The notes under the pieces are model-generated. The model had not been told where the DNA came from. It saw only the letters and a list, made by a program, of their open reading frames with translations, and did not search any database. This document shows, piece by piece, positions 9,378 through 18,718 of a stretch of DNA of 64,000 nucleotides (the stretch's first letter is position 1; each line of letters starts with the position of its first letter). The stretch is from the NCBI GenBank assembly GCA_947503785.1, contig CANNFB010000001.1, forward strand, positions 124,001 through 188,000. Direction: 5' to 3'. The stretch comes from an uncultured Campylobacterales bacterium. Its GTDB lineage: Bacteria; Campylobacterota; Campylobacteria; Campylobacterales; Arcobacteraceae. Position numbers and translations under genes: made by a program.

Positions 9378-9767
9378 CTAATCAAGAGTTTTATATAATA
9401 AACTAGCATTATCTATTTCAATGTCAGTAGGTTTAACTCGAACAGATATATATCTTAAACTACCATCTAAAGATTTAGAAGGGTACGCAGTTGCATTAAC
9501 CCAATAAAAGCCACCATTTTTAGTTTTATTTTTAACAATACCATTCCAAATTTTCCCTGAGGAAACCGTTTCCCAAAGATCTTTAAATGCAGCTTTTGGC
9601 ATATCTTCATGCCTCACAATATTATGTGGATTTCCAATAAGTTCTTTTTTTGTATAACCAGCTATTTGACAAAAATCACTATTAGCATATATTATATTAC
9701 CCTTATGATCTGTTTCTGAAACAATCATAGTATTCTTATCTAATTTTACTTCTTGATTAGCACTCAT
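9378..9767 (-). CDS. Aer/CetB-like PAS sensor protein
   Basis: This is a single-PAS-domain protein of 129 residues. It has the Aer-type motifs FCQIAGYTKKELIG, HNIVRHEDMP and WNGIVKNKTKNGGFYWVNA, which in Aer and CetB form the FAD pocket used for redox or energy taxis. It has no transmembrane or signalling part of its own. A start five codons upstream is possible, but AAGG lies 8 bases before this ATG and the shorter N-terminus resembles the family. It is cotranscribed with the soluble receptor gene downstream. FAD binding is inferred from the motifs. Confidence 0.85.
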   Translation of the reverse strand: MSANQEVKLDKNTMIVSETDHKGNIIYANSDFCQIAGYTKKELIGNPHNIVRHEDMPKAAFKDLWETVSSGKIWNGIVKNKTKNGGFYWVNATAYPSKSLDGSLRYISVRVKPTDIEIDNASLLYKTLD

Positions 9768-9850
9768 GTCATTTACCTTCATTAATATATTCTTTTATTA
9801 CTTTAATAATAAATTCTAGCATAAGAATATATAGCAATAATGACAATTTC

Positions 9851-10537
9851 TTATTTTATTCGATAACCTTGACTATATATGTTCTCAATAAAGAAAAAAT
9901 TATTATTTGTTTTTTTGATAGTTTTATTTTTAAATCTAGATATAAGTTGCACTATACTATTGTGCTCAACTTTTTTATTTTCAAAAATTATTTCTGATAA
10001 TTGTTCTGCTGTTAAAAACATATTTTTATTTTTTAATAAAATTTTTATTAATAATATTTCATTTTTGGTTAAAGATAATAATTGTTTTTTATAATAAAGT
10101 TCTGAGTTATATTTATTCCAAGAAAAACCATTATTTAAGAAAATAATATCAGTAGTATTCTTCTCTTTTTTAACAAAATTAACTGCTTTTAAAATTGAAC
10201 TTCTTAACTCGTCAACGTTAAATGGTTTTATAAGATAAGAAGTTGCTTGTAAATTAATGGCACTTAAAAGTTTTTGTGTTTCACTATGAGCAGAAAGAAA
10301 TAAAATCGGTATTTTCTCATTTATTTCTCTTATTTTTGTTGCTAACTGCAAACCATTTATCTTAGGTATATTAATATCTAAAAGCACTATATCTATTGAA
10401 TTAAGAGAAAAAATATCTAAAGCATCTTCTCCATTACTTGCTGTATAAATCTTTTTAAAATATCTTTTTAGTAAAAAAACAACATCTTCTAAGGCCTCAA
10501 TATCATCCTCTACATATAACAAATTTAAATCATTCAT
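9851..10537 (-). CDS. OmpR-family response regulator
   Basis: This 228-residue regulator has an intact receiver domain: acidic pocket YVEDD (9-13), phospho-acceptor Asp in VLLDINIP and a conserved Lys in YLIKPF. A winged-helix DNA-binding domain follows and ends in the typical SQGYRIK. It lies 8 bases after the large histidine kinase gene and is almost certainly its partner. AGGAT precedes the ATG. Targets are unknown. Confidence 0.85.
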   Translation of the reverse strand: MNDLNLLYVEDDIEALEDVVFLLKRYFKKIYTASNGEDALDIFSLNSIDIVLLDINIPKINGLQLATKIREINEKIPILFLSAHSETQKLLSAINLQATSYLIKPFNVDELRSSILKAVNFVKKEKNTTDIIFLNNGFSWNKYNSELYYKKQLLSLTKNEILLIKILLKNKNMFLTAEQLSEIIFENKKVEHNSIVQLISRFKNKTIKKTNNNFFFIENIYSQGYRIK

Positions 10538-10545
10538 AATAAATC

Positions 10546-13086
10546 CTATTTATTTTTTAATTTGATAATAAAAGTTGAATTAGTTCCATAAGATTCTACA
10601 TTCAAACTACCACTCATACTCTCTTCTATTAATACCTTTGCCATGTATAAACCCAGTCCGGCACCTTCTTTTTTGAACTTTGTTGTAAAATAAGGTTCAA
10701 ATATATTTTCTAAATTTTCTATTTTTATTCCACCACTATTATCACTGATATAAAGTTCTAGTTCATCTTTATTCTCAACTTGTTTAATTTTTATGCTCTT
10801 ATTATTTATACCTGTAGTAGTAAAATTATCAATAGCATTATTTAAAATAATAAGTAAAACCTGAAGATATTCATTTTTATAATTATTAATTCTAACTTCT
10901 TTTGAAATATCTAAATCAATTTCAATATCTGAAGTTCTACCTTCTAAAAGTTTTAAACTATGAATAACTGCATTATAAATTGAAAATATATTCTTTTCTT
11001 TCTCTGGTTTAAAGAAATTCATAAAGTCATCAATCGTATCAGACATATACTTAATATTTTTTTCTGCATTTAGAATTTTCTTCTCTATTAGTTCTTTGTT
11101 ATTCTCTTCTGCATAAACAGTTTTAATAATTGATAAGTTTAAATTAATTCTGTTTAATGGTTGTCTCCATTGATGTGCAATATTTCGAATCATTTTACCC
11201 ATACTAGCTAATTTTGATTGTTTAAATAAGGCAATATCTTTAATTCTATTATTTTCAACTTCAACTTTTACTCTTTGTTCTAAAGTTTTATTTAAATTTT
11301 CAATTTCTTCTTTTAACTTATTTTGTTCATATATAAAAATAAATAAAATAATAAATATTGTAATAAAGAAAAAGACTATTACTATAATAATACGATAATC
11401 AATCTCTTCTACGAAATTAATTGACATCCAGTTTTTAATAATATTTTCTTTTTCTTCTTTACTAATACTATTTAAAGCTTTTTCAATTATATTATTTAAA
11501 TGTGGTTCACTAATCTTTGTTGCCATACTAAAATTAATTTTATCATGTTCAAGTTTTCCAGCAATCTTAAGATTATAAAAAGAATTCTTTTTGATTGAAT
11601 ATCCAATAGATACAAGTGTATCAATATAAGCAAAAACATCTAGATTATTTACTTTTGTTAGCCCTTCACTAGGAGAATTTACAGGTATGATATTTATACT
11701 CGGGTACTCTTTTTTTAATATATCTATAAATGCTGTATTTCTAAGAACTGCTATTTTTTTATTTTTTACATCTTTTAACTTATCAATAAACAATTCTTCA
11801 TCTCTTGTGGCAATTACTAAGGCTTGAGAAAAGTATGCTGATGTAAAATTCATAAACTTATGTCTATCCTTAATATCAATAATAAGAGGAATAATATCGC
11901 ACTTTTTTGTATTAAATTGAGAAAGAGACTCTGACCATTCAGCTATATGTTCTATTCTTATTTCAGTATCTATTTTTTTAGAAATTAGAGATATAATTTC
12001 TGATGCAATACCCTCATACATCCCCTCTTCATTTATTTCTCCATAAGGAAGCCAACTTGGACCTGAACAAACTTTTAATACTTTCTTTTTCTTTATATAC
12101 TCTCTTTCTTCATTAGTAAAACTTAAGGCTAATGACTTTTCAAAAATAAAATCTTTATAGTTAATTTGTTTTTTAACAAGCCCCATTAGTTTATATAAAT
12201 CAAACATTCTTTGTATTTTAATTTTATTAATATCACCAAAAGAATTACTATCATAAAAAGATAGTTTTTTTAGTTCTTTAGCTTCAAAGATAAGTTCTTC
12301 TGAACTAAGGTTTTGACTATTATATTTCTTTAAAATTAAATCAACACTATCATTTATATTAGAATAGGCATATCTCCAGCCCCTAATTGATGCTTTTTTA
12401 AAATTTTCTACCATATTTATATCTGTATTTATTAATTTTATATTTGTATATAAAAAATCACTATACATATCAAAACCATGATCTTTTGGATCAAATATTT
12501 TATATTTTATTTTTTTTGCTTTTAAAGTAAAAGGTGTTTTAGATATATAAGCAGAAAGAACATCTATTTTATCATCTATTAAATCATTTATATTATGAGT
12601 ATGTTCAATAAAATTTAAAGTTTTTATATCTACATTTTCTGAACTAATCATTGCTTTTAATGAAGCCTCATCAGAATCTTCAATTGTAGACATTATTTTT
12701 TTATCTTTAAAATCACTAATTGTATTAATACCTGAGCTTTGTTTTGTAAGTAACATTAATGGACTAGTTTGAAAAGTTGCATAAAGTAGCGTTAAGTCTT
12801 CATGTTTATTCGCTCTTTCTAATATAATATTTTCTCTACCAATTGCAAAATCAACATTTTTATTACTAATCATTGAAGGTAAATCCATACCCATTTTATA
12901 AGGAATAATTTCTACATCAAGCCCTAGTTCTTTATAATAACCTTTTTCTTTTGCCATATAATATCCAGCAAATTGAAATTGATTTAACCAAGATAGTTGT
13001 AGTGTAACTTTTTTTAATTCTCCTGTAGCTAATAAATAGCTGTTAAATAATATTATTATAGTAAAAAATTTAAAAAGATATTTCAT
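10546..13086 (-). CDS. Sensor histidine kinase with two periplasmic solute-binding domains
   Basis: This 846-residue protein has an unusual sensor. After a signal or anchor segment (1-20), residues about 24-300 form an NMT1/THI5-like domain (TLQLSWLNQFQFAGYYMAKE, GLDVEII). Residues about 335-560 form a second, family-3 solute-binding domain (LKVCSGPSWLPYG, YEGIASEII). A transmembrane helix (about 570-592) leads to a coiled coil, a HisKA domain with IAHQWRQPLNR and an HATPase domain with DNSGGIKIENL and GAGLGLYMAK. NMT1-type domains bind thiamine-pyrimidine precursors or sulfonates in other proteins; the ligand here is unknown. It pairs with the downstream regulator. Confidence 0.87.
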   Translation of the reverse strand: MKYLFKFFTIIILFNSYLLATGELKKVTLQLSWLNQFQFAGYYMAKEKGYYKELGLDVEIIPYKMGMDLPSMISNKNVDFAIGRENIILERANKHEDLTLLYATFQTSPLMLLTKQSSGINTISDFKDKKIMSTIEDSDEASLKAMISSENVDIKTLNFIEHTHNINDLIDDKIDVLSAYISKTPFTLKAKKIKYKIFDPKDHGFDMYSDFLYTNIKLINTDINMVENFKKASIRGWRYAYSNINDSVDLILKKYNSQNLSSEELIFEAKELKKLSFYDSNSFGDINKIKIQRMFDLYKLMGLVKKQINYKDFIFEKSLALSFTNEEREYIKKKKVLKVCSGPSWLPYGEINEEGMYEGIASEIISLISKKIDTEIRIEHIAEWSESLSQFNTKKCDIIPLIIDIKDRHKFMNFTSAYFSQALVIATRDEELFIDKLKDVKNKKIAVLRNTAFIDILKKEYPSINIIPVNSPSEGLTKVNNLDVFAYIDTLVSIGYSIKKNSFYNLKIAGKLEHDKINFSMATKISEPHLNNIIEKALNSISKEEKENIIKNWMSINFVEEIDYRIIIVIVFFFITIFIILFIFIYEQNKLKEEIENLNKTLEQRVKVEVENNRIKDIALFKQSKLASMGKMIRNIAHQWRQPLNRINLNLSIIKTVYAEENNKELIEKKILNAEKNIKYMSDTIDDFMNFFKPEKEKNIFSIYNAVIHSLKLLEGRTSDIEIDLDISKEVRINNYKNEYLQVLLIILNNAIDNFTTTGINNKSIKIKQVENKDELELYISDNSGGIKIENLENIFEPYFTTKFKKEGAGLGLYMAKVLIEESMSGSLNVESYGTNSTFIIKLKNK

Positions 13087-13199
13087 ATAGTTCCAATAAT
13101 TGTAGATATGTATTAAATTATTTATTTTAGCAATAAATAATTTAACTACAGCAATAATTAGAAATTAATTTTAATAATTAAAGGATGATGTATCAAAAA

Positions 13200-13225
13200 A
13201 AGAAAAAAGCCTAAGCTTTTTTCTT
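13200..13225 (-). terminator. Terminator of the ovoA transcript
   Basis: On the minus strand an 11-base stem (AAGAAAAAAGC with GCTTTTTTCTT, 4-base loop) overlaps the ovoA stop codon and is followed by a T-run. It separates ovoA from the kinase promoter region. Confidence 0.7.
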
Positions 13226-15301
13226 CCATATTGACATTTGAGAGACTGAGTGTTGATATTTTCTATTTGTTTCTTTTATTACAAAAGGTACATCTATTGT
13301 TTCAAGTAATTCAAAATCCTTTAATTCATCTCTTAAAGTATTTAAAGTTGAAACTTCTTTATTATCTTTGATATATCCACCAAGCCAGTTTTCTTTTGGC
13401 GTGTACTCTTCAAGCCATGTATAAGGGCTTAAAAGAACTAATAATCCCTTATCATTTACTCTTGAGGGAATATCATCAATAAACTTTTTGGGATAGTATA
13501 ATCTATCTATTAAGTTTGAACAAAAAATTAAATCATATCCTGTATAGTTATCTTTTAAATTACAGGCATCACCTTGCATAAATGAAACTTTTTCTTTTAT
13601 ATCATCTAAAGCAAAGTCTTTTAATGAAACTGTTCTTTCATTAAAAATATCACCCTCTTTTTTAATATTAAAAGTTAAAGTATCATATTCTTTTAATTTA
13701 ACTCCAACATTTATAAAGTTTGCAGAAAAATCAATTCCTGTTACTTGATCAAAAGTTCTAGCTAATTCAAAAGTACTTCGCCCTACTGAACAACCTAAGT
13801 CTAAAGCTTTTTTTGTTTCAATATTTGTTAAATATGGTTTTAGTAATTCAACTGAATTAACACAAAAGTTTTTAACACCAAAGTTCTCTTCCCCATAATG
13901 AAACTCACAATACTGAGCAATTGACTCATCTGTTTCATAAACATTATTGTTTAATTTTGTTCTATATTCGTTATCTGATTTCACGTATCTAAATCCTGCA
14001 TGTTGGAAGAAATGCTTTCTAAAAGCATATCTAGATTCTCTTAAGATCTCATTTCCTAAGGAAATAAAAGATCCACCTTTCATTAAAGCATGTCTATCAT
14101 CAAATGTTGGTGTAGTAAAATCATCATAAATAGGATGTGTTTCAAAGTCATCAAATGGATACATTGGAGTTATACTCCATTGCCATACATTTCCTCTTAC
14201 ATCATAAAATTCATCAAACTTATACTTATCAACTGGAGATTGATTAAATTGTTTTAATCCGATATTTGCTTCTTTCTCGTTCGCGTTTACATAATCAAAT
14301 AATCTATAATATTCATCTTCACTTGGAAGTCTTATTTCATATCCTAATTTAGCACTTTTATATTTACAAAAGGCCTCTGCTTCATATACATTAATATCAA
14401 CAGGATAGTTTAAAGGTAGTGGAATTACTCTATTAATCTCTCGCAAGTAATATTTGCCATCTTCTTTTATCCAAAAAGGTGGATGCTTTGCTTGAGAGAA
14501 ATCTAACCACTCTTTTCCTTCTGTTGTAAATAGCTCAGGTTTATTATATCCACCTTCTTTTACAAACTCTAAAAACTCGCCATTTGATACTAAATATTTA
14601 GATGCTTTAAAATCTTTTACTGATGCTTTATGAAAAGAAAATTCATTATCCCATCCATAAGATACAGGATTAGCTCTGTCTTTTTGAATAAGAACCTCTC
14701 CACCTTTAACATCAAGTAATTCATTTTGAGGAAAGATTTCACTTTCTTCGTTTACGTACTCAAAAATTTCTTTATCAATTAATCTTTTATTATCAAGTTC
14801 GCGAAGTAAAACTGAAGATGTTTCAATGTGAATATTTTCATGCTCAATTCCCATAAGAATAATCCACATAGGAGATTCCCAGTTTATTGGCATTGTAAAT
14901 TCTATAGTATCAATTAAATCTAAAACTATTTGCTTTATAGCTAGTCTATATTCTTTTGTTTCTTCAACTGTGGGCCAAGCATAATGCTTTGATTCTAAAT
15001 CATCCCATGACATTTCATCAACACCAATTGCAAACTTAGATTCAAAATCTTTATTTACTCTATTTGGCAAGATATTTGCAAGAGTTAATTTATTTACAAA
15101 AAAAGTCGCAGTATGTCCAAAATAGAAAATCAGTGGATGTCTTAGTCTATTTGGTTGTTTGTATATACATTTTTCATCTTTTAATAGTTCAAATAGTTTT
15201 TCATCCAATTCATAAGTTTGAAGAAAATATTTCTTAATTTCTTCTCTTTTTTCTAAAACAGTACCTTGGTTTAAATTTATAGTATTTTTAATATAGTTCA
15301 A
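13211..15301 (-). CDS. ovoA: 5-histidylcysteine sulfoxide synthase / ovothiol synthase
   Basis: OvoA is an iron enzyme that joins cysteine to histidine with oxygen in the first step of ovothiol synthesis. Its fused methyltransferase is thought to methylate the imidazole nitrogen. The 696-residue protein shows the order of the family: an N-terminal DinB-like domain with the iron motif HENIHIE (HxxxHxE), a formylglycine-enzyme-like domain (about 200-450; DVRGNVWQW, MKGGSF, AFRKHFFQHAGFRYV) and a SAM methyltransferase (about 485-690; ALDLGCSVGRS). Translation starts at TTG with AAGGA upstream. No OvoB beta-lyase gene is visible nearby. Confidence 0.9.
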   Translation of the reverse strand: MNYIKNTINLNQGTVLEKREEIKKYFLQTYELDEKLFELLKDEKCIYKQPNRLRHPLIFYFGHTATFFVNKLTLANILPNRVNKDFESKFAIGVDEMSWDDLESKHYAWPTVEETKEYRLAIKQIVLDLIDTIEFTMPINWESPMWIILMGIEHENIHIETSSVLLRELDNKRLIDKEIFEYVNEESEIFPQNELLDVKGGEVLIQKDRANPVSYGWDNEFSFHKASVKDFKASKYLVSNGEFLEFVKEGGYNKPELFTTEGKEWLDFSQAKHPPFWIKEDGKYYLREINRVIPLPLNYPVDINVYEAEAFCKYKSAKLGYEIRLPSEDEYYRLFDYVNANEKEANIGLKQFNQSPVDKYKFDEFYDVRGNVWQWSITPMYPFDDFETHPIYDDFTTPTFDDRHALMKGGSFISLGNEILRESRYAFRKHFFQHAGFRYVKSDNEYRTKLNNNVYETDESIAQYCEFHYGEENFGVKNFCVNSVELLKPYLTNIETKKALDLGCSVGRSTFELARTFDQVTGIDFSANFINVGVKLKEYDTLTFNIKKEGDIFNERTVSLKDFALDDIKEKVSFMQGDACNLKDNYTGYDLIFCSNLIDRLYYPKKFIDDIPSRVNDKGLLVLLSPYTWLEEYTPKENWLGGYIKDNKEVSTLNTLRDELKDFELLETIDVPFVIKETNRKYQHSVSQMSIWKKKA

Positions 15302-15334
15302 AATTTTCCTTAATAATCTTATTCTTAATTGTCT

Positions 15335-17491
15335 TTATAATTTATCTAAAAAATCTAAGTTTAAAATCTTATCAAATTTTATAAACTTTTTGTATAACTC
15401 TAATAGTTGTTTAGTCTCATTTTCATCCAATAAACTAATATGATTTTGCAATCTAAGGCTTAATTCATAAGTCTCATTTTCCAAAATAGACTTAGCTATA
15501 TAATTTTCAATTAAAAGCATTCCTAATCTTTTTATTGAAGATGTTTTATCTAAAATAGAAATTGCATCATCTGTTATTTTTATAATTTCTTTACATAGTT
15601 CAGTATTACTATTGTCATTATTTTCACTACTTAGGAGTTTACATAATAGATTTAATGCTTGATTATGTAAAACCACTGGCATTTCATCTCTATCACCTAC
15701 AGACTCTTTTAAAGAAACCCCTAACTTACCTAATTTTATAGATTTATTTATTGTATCAATGTTTTGTGTATTAGATGTTAAGTATTTAAATCTATAAGCA
15801 ATTGCCATATTTACAAAAGTTGCTCCATATTCAAAAGCTCCTAAAGTTGGAATTGTTAAGCATCTTTTATAGTTTTTAACAGCTTCAAGATAATTCTCAT
15901 TCCACTCTGCATAATTTGCTTTAATATTATAATAATGCCATAACCAAATAGCTTCATTATCATTATTATGAGAAAAAATTAACTTTTTTAAACTATTTAA
16001 AGCATCTAATCCTTCTTCTTTTAAAGCATCTTTCCTTTGACTTACAATAATCCATGCTTTTCGTTGAAAGTACCTAACTTCAATTTCACTTGGCTTTTCA
16101 TTTTTTGCTAAATTTAAACTTTTGGGTAAGCTATCGTAAGCTTTCTCAAACTGGCCCATTCTCTCATGTAAAGAGCTCATAGTTACTGAATACTTATTGG
16201 GATTAATTTCAAATAAATATTTTGCAATTAATACTGCTTGTTCAAAATAGCCATTTCTTTCAAATAAAAATATTAATTTTTCTAAAGATTTAATTGAAAG
16301 TTTTCTGTAAAAAGAGTTAGAAGTTGTTTCAAAAGATTCTATTAAACTTGAATCAAACATCTCGCCTGCAATATCAAACCAATAATCATCAATTAGTTCA
16401 TATTGTTGCTTTTTTTCTACTGTTTGAATAAACTTCTCTAAAATTAAAATAGTTCTTTTTTTATCTAAAACTACATCTTTTACATAATAATACAAGATAA
16501 GTAAAGATATAGGATTATTAAAACATAAGATACAATCTTCTATATGATTTCTTAAATAATAACTTAATCTTTTTTCTTCATCTTCTAAGTTCTTAAATTT
16601 ACAATTAGAAGTAAAATATATTTGCATTGATTTTTCTTGAGTAATAAATTTAAAATCATCAAAGCTTCTATTTATAAAATTTTGGAAACCTGAAATAAGT
16701 TGCTCTTTTGAATCTTTTTCCTCTTCAAAAAAGTTTTTACCACAATATTCAAAAAGTTCAAAAGAGATAAATATCTTTTTCTCTTTTTTATTTAAAAGTT
16801 TTGAAGAAGTAAGTTGCATAAGAGAATACAGTTTTTGTTCTTTATTAGATAGTAAAAACTCTATATCACAAGTATTAGATACTTCTTTATCTTTTATAAC
16901 TTCTATGTTTAAAGTATTCATATCATCAAGTTTTTTTGATAAGCTTTTAATCTGGTCATTTCTTATATATAAATTAATAGTGTTAAATCTTAAAAGTAAA
17001 GTTTTAAGAAGAAGATTAAAAACCCAATGTTCACTATTTACAACATCAAAATTGTATAAATTTATTGCTGTTTTTTTATCAAATAAACAGAAGGCTAGTT
17101 TTAATCTTTTTAGTTTTTTTATATCTTTGTTAAACCAAGAAGATAATAAGCTTTTAAACTCATCACCTTCTGTATCTAAAAGTGATGGCATCATTACTAA
17201 ACCTATAAAAAACACCATTACAAAAATCAAAGAAATAGTATCTGGAATAGTCCAAGCAAAAGGTAATTCAAAGATAATTTTTTTAAATAAGTCTTCATAT
17301 ATTGAAGCAGAAATAAAAGCAAACAGCAAAACAATAACTGAAACAACAGATATAAAAGTGGCAGAAAACTTCTTTTTAATCGAATAAAAAAATGAACTAC
17401 CTGTTAAGGTATTTAAATCACTTTCAAACTTTTCAAAACTATCATTTTCACAAAAAGTTATATGAAGTTCATTATCTTTTTTTAAAATCAT
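15335..17491 (-). CDS. Large membrane-anchored protein with TPR-like repeats
   Basis: I do not recognise a named family. The protein (718 residues from this start) has two transmembrane helices near residues 45-100 (SVIVLLFAFISASIY and ISLIFVMVFFIGLVMMP). A long cytoplasmic part of helical repeats follows, resembling tetratricopeptides (for example FEKAYDSLPKSL, EAVKNYKRCL). An earlier in-frame start would overlap the upstream gene by about 60 bases; this ATG has AAAGAA nearby and avoids that. It sits between ovoA and a gamma-glutamylcyclotransferase-like gene. TPR arrays usually bind proteins, so a scaffold role is possible but inferred. Confidence 0.7.
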   Translation of the reverse strand: MILKKDNELHITFCENDSFEKFESDLNTLTGSSFFYSIKKKFSATFISVVSVIVLLFAFISASIYEDLFKKIIFELPFAWTIPDTISLIFVMVFFIGLVMMPSLLDTEGDEFKSLLSSWFNKDIKKLKRLKLAFCLFDKKTAINLYNFDVVNSEHWVFNLLLKTLLLRFNTINLYIRNDQIKSLSKKLDDMNTLNIEVIKDKEVSNTCDIEFLLSNKEQKLYSLMQLTSSKLLNKKEKKIFISFELFEYCGKNFFEEEKDSKEQLISGFQNFINRSFDDFKFITQEKSMQIYFTSNCKFKNLEDEEKRLSYYLRNHIEDCILCFNNPISLLILYYYVKDVVLDKKRTILILEKFIQTVEKKQQYELIDDYWFDIAGEMFDSSLIESFETTSNSFYRKLSIKSLEKLIFLFERNGYFEQAVLIAKYLFEINPNKYSVTMSSLHERMGQFEKAYDSLPKSLNLAKNEKPSEIEVRYFQRKAWIIVSQRKDALKEEGLDALNSLKKLIFSHNNDNEAIWLWHYYNIKANYAEWNENYLEAVKNYKRCLTIPTLGAFEYGATFVNMAIAYRFKYLTSNTQNIDTINKSIKLGKLGVSLKESVGDRDEMPVVLHNQALNLLCKLLSSENNDNSNTELCKEIIKITDDAISILDKTSSIKRLGMLLIENYIAKSILENETYELSLRLQNHISLLDENETKQLLELYKKFIKFDKILNLDFLDKL

Positions 17492-17549
17492 AGATTCTTT
17501 TTTGTTTTTTCTTTGCGTTTGGCAAAGACTTGAAGTATATATATTACAG

Positions 17550-18119
17550 CTATTTTGTTTCACTAGAAGAAAAACCTTTTTTTGCAAATTTATTTTGTAT
17601 TGGATCACTAAAAGTATAAATTCCTTCTTTTAAAGCAAAGGGATAATCTTTTAAACACTCTTTATATTTATTTACAAAAGTATCAGGATATGAAGGAAAG
17701 GAGCTTGTTAAAATGTCAACATATTTTGCAGGGATAAAGCAATTCTCATCACCTTTATTTGCTAATTTTTTTTCATTTGTAGTCATAAAAGCTGTGATAT
17801 CTGAATCTAAAGGAATATCAGCATTTGAAGCTTTAATAATAATTTGAGAATAGTTTTTTTCTCTAAGTTTTAAAGATTCAAACTCTTCATCTGTAATTTT
17901 TAAAACTACTCCAGAAGTTGAAGTATTTTGATTTTCTTTTAAATTTAAAAACACACCATTCACATTTTCTTCATCAAATCTAATACTTTCAATTGAATTC
18001 CAAACCTTTTCATAACCTTTTATACAAACAGGAATTAAATCTTCCTGTTTTAGTACTCTTTTAAAAGATTTTTGAGCACTTACAATATTAATTAAAGAGC
18101 CATAACCAAAAAGATACAT
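17550..18119 (-). CDS. Gamma-glutamylcyclotransferase-like protein
   Basis: The N-terminus MYLFGYGSLI is the substrate-loop signature of the GGCT/AIG2-like fold, in which YGSL binds the gamma-glutamyl group. Length is 189 residues. Family members convert gamma-glutamyl amines or glutathione to 5-oxoproline, but many members are uncharacterised and the substrate cannot be told here. It starts 2 bases after the stop of the RraA-like gene, so the two are cotranscribed. A thiol-metabolism role would fit with ovoA nearby, but this is only positional. Confidence 0.72.
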   Translation of the reverse strand: MYLFGYGSLINIVSAQKSFKRVLKQEDLIPVCIKGYEKVWNSIESIRFDEENVNGVFLNLKENQNTSTSGVVLKITDEEFESLKLREKNYSQIIIKASNADIPLDSDITAFMTTNEKKLANKGDENCFIPAKYVDILTSSFPSYPDTFVNKYKECLKDYPFALKEGIYTFSDPIQNKFAKKGFSSSETK

Positions 18120-18121
18120 TA

Positions 18122-18601
18122 CTATACTAACTTTTCTTTTGCTATTACAATTCCATCTAGATCAACATAAATATAATCACCTTCAACAATTTCTACATCA
18201 TCAATTTTAATTGGCACATTTATTTGTCCCTCTTGAACTGGAATATATTTTTTAGGACATGTTCCTTTTGCTACTAATCCAACAGAAAATTCTTTAGTTG
18301 TAACAGTATCTCTTACATATCCATTTACAATAATTCCTTCATATTTATTATCACTTGCAAATTTCATTAAGTTATCGCCTACAACAGCATAGTATTTCAT
18401 ATCAACATCAACGACTACAATTTTACCATCGCCTTTTTCTTCTTTTAATAATACTGCTAAATCTTTATTGTTTTTATCTAGCTTAACTGTAATTGCAGTA
18501 CCTTTAAACTTTACAATTCCACCATATGATTTAAAATCAGGCCCTAAAACTTCTGTTTTATCACTAAACTCATCGCACAAATCTGCTGTGAAAAATCCCA
18601 T
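18122..18601 (-). CDS. rraA: RraA-family protein
   Basis: The 159-residue protein matches the RraA/HMG-aldolase family along its length: TADLCDEFSDK (4-14), the middle VVGDNLMKFA and NGYVRDTVT, and the end GDYIYVDLDGIVIA. E. coli RraA inhibits RNase E. Homologues elsewhere act as 4-hydroxy-4-methyl-2-oxoglutarate/oxaloacetate aldolases, whose metal and substrate site includes the GDNL and R-D residues seen here. Campylobacterota largely lack a classical RNase E, so an aldolase role may be more likely. AAGGA precedes the ATG. First gene of the pair with the GGCT-like gene. Confidence 0.85.
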   Translation of the reverse strand: MGFFTADLCDEFSDKTEVLGPDFKSYGGIVKFKGTAITVKLDKNNKDLAVLLKEEKGDGKIVVVDVDMKYYAVVGDNLMKFASDNKYEGIIVNGYVRDTVTTKEFSVGLVAKGTCPKKYIPVQEGQINVPIKIDDVEIVEGDYIYVDLDGIVIAKEKLV

Positions 18602-18688
18602 ATTAATCCTTCTTTTTAAAATTAGATAGATTATCTCATTTTACTATTAATCTATACTTATTTTTTCACTATAATTACACAAAAAGGT

Positions 18689-18694
18689 TATAAT
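18689..18694 (+). promoter_or_regulatory. Putative -10 box for the lipoprotein gene
   Basis: TATAAT lies about 25 bases upstream of the chosen ATG, with AAAAAGGA between. No clear -35 is seen. Confidence 0.45.
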
Positions 18695-18718
18695 ATCTTT
18701 TGAGAAAAAGGAATGTTT

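Noticed and set aside
16905-17387. 160-codon open frame antisense to the TPR protein gene
   Set aside because: It has no ribosome binding site and only low-complexity sequence, and it lies wholly inside a better supported gene.
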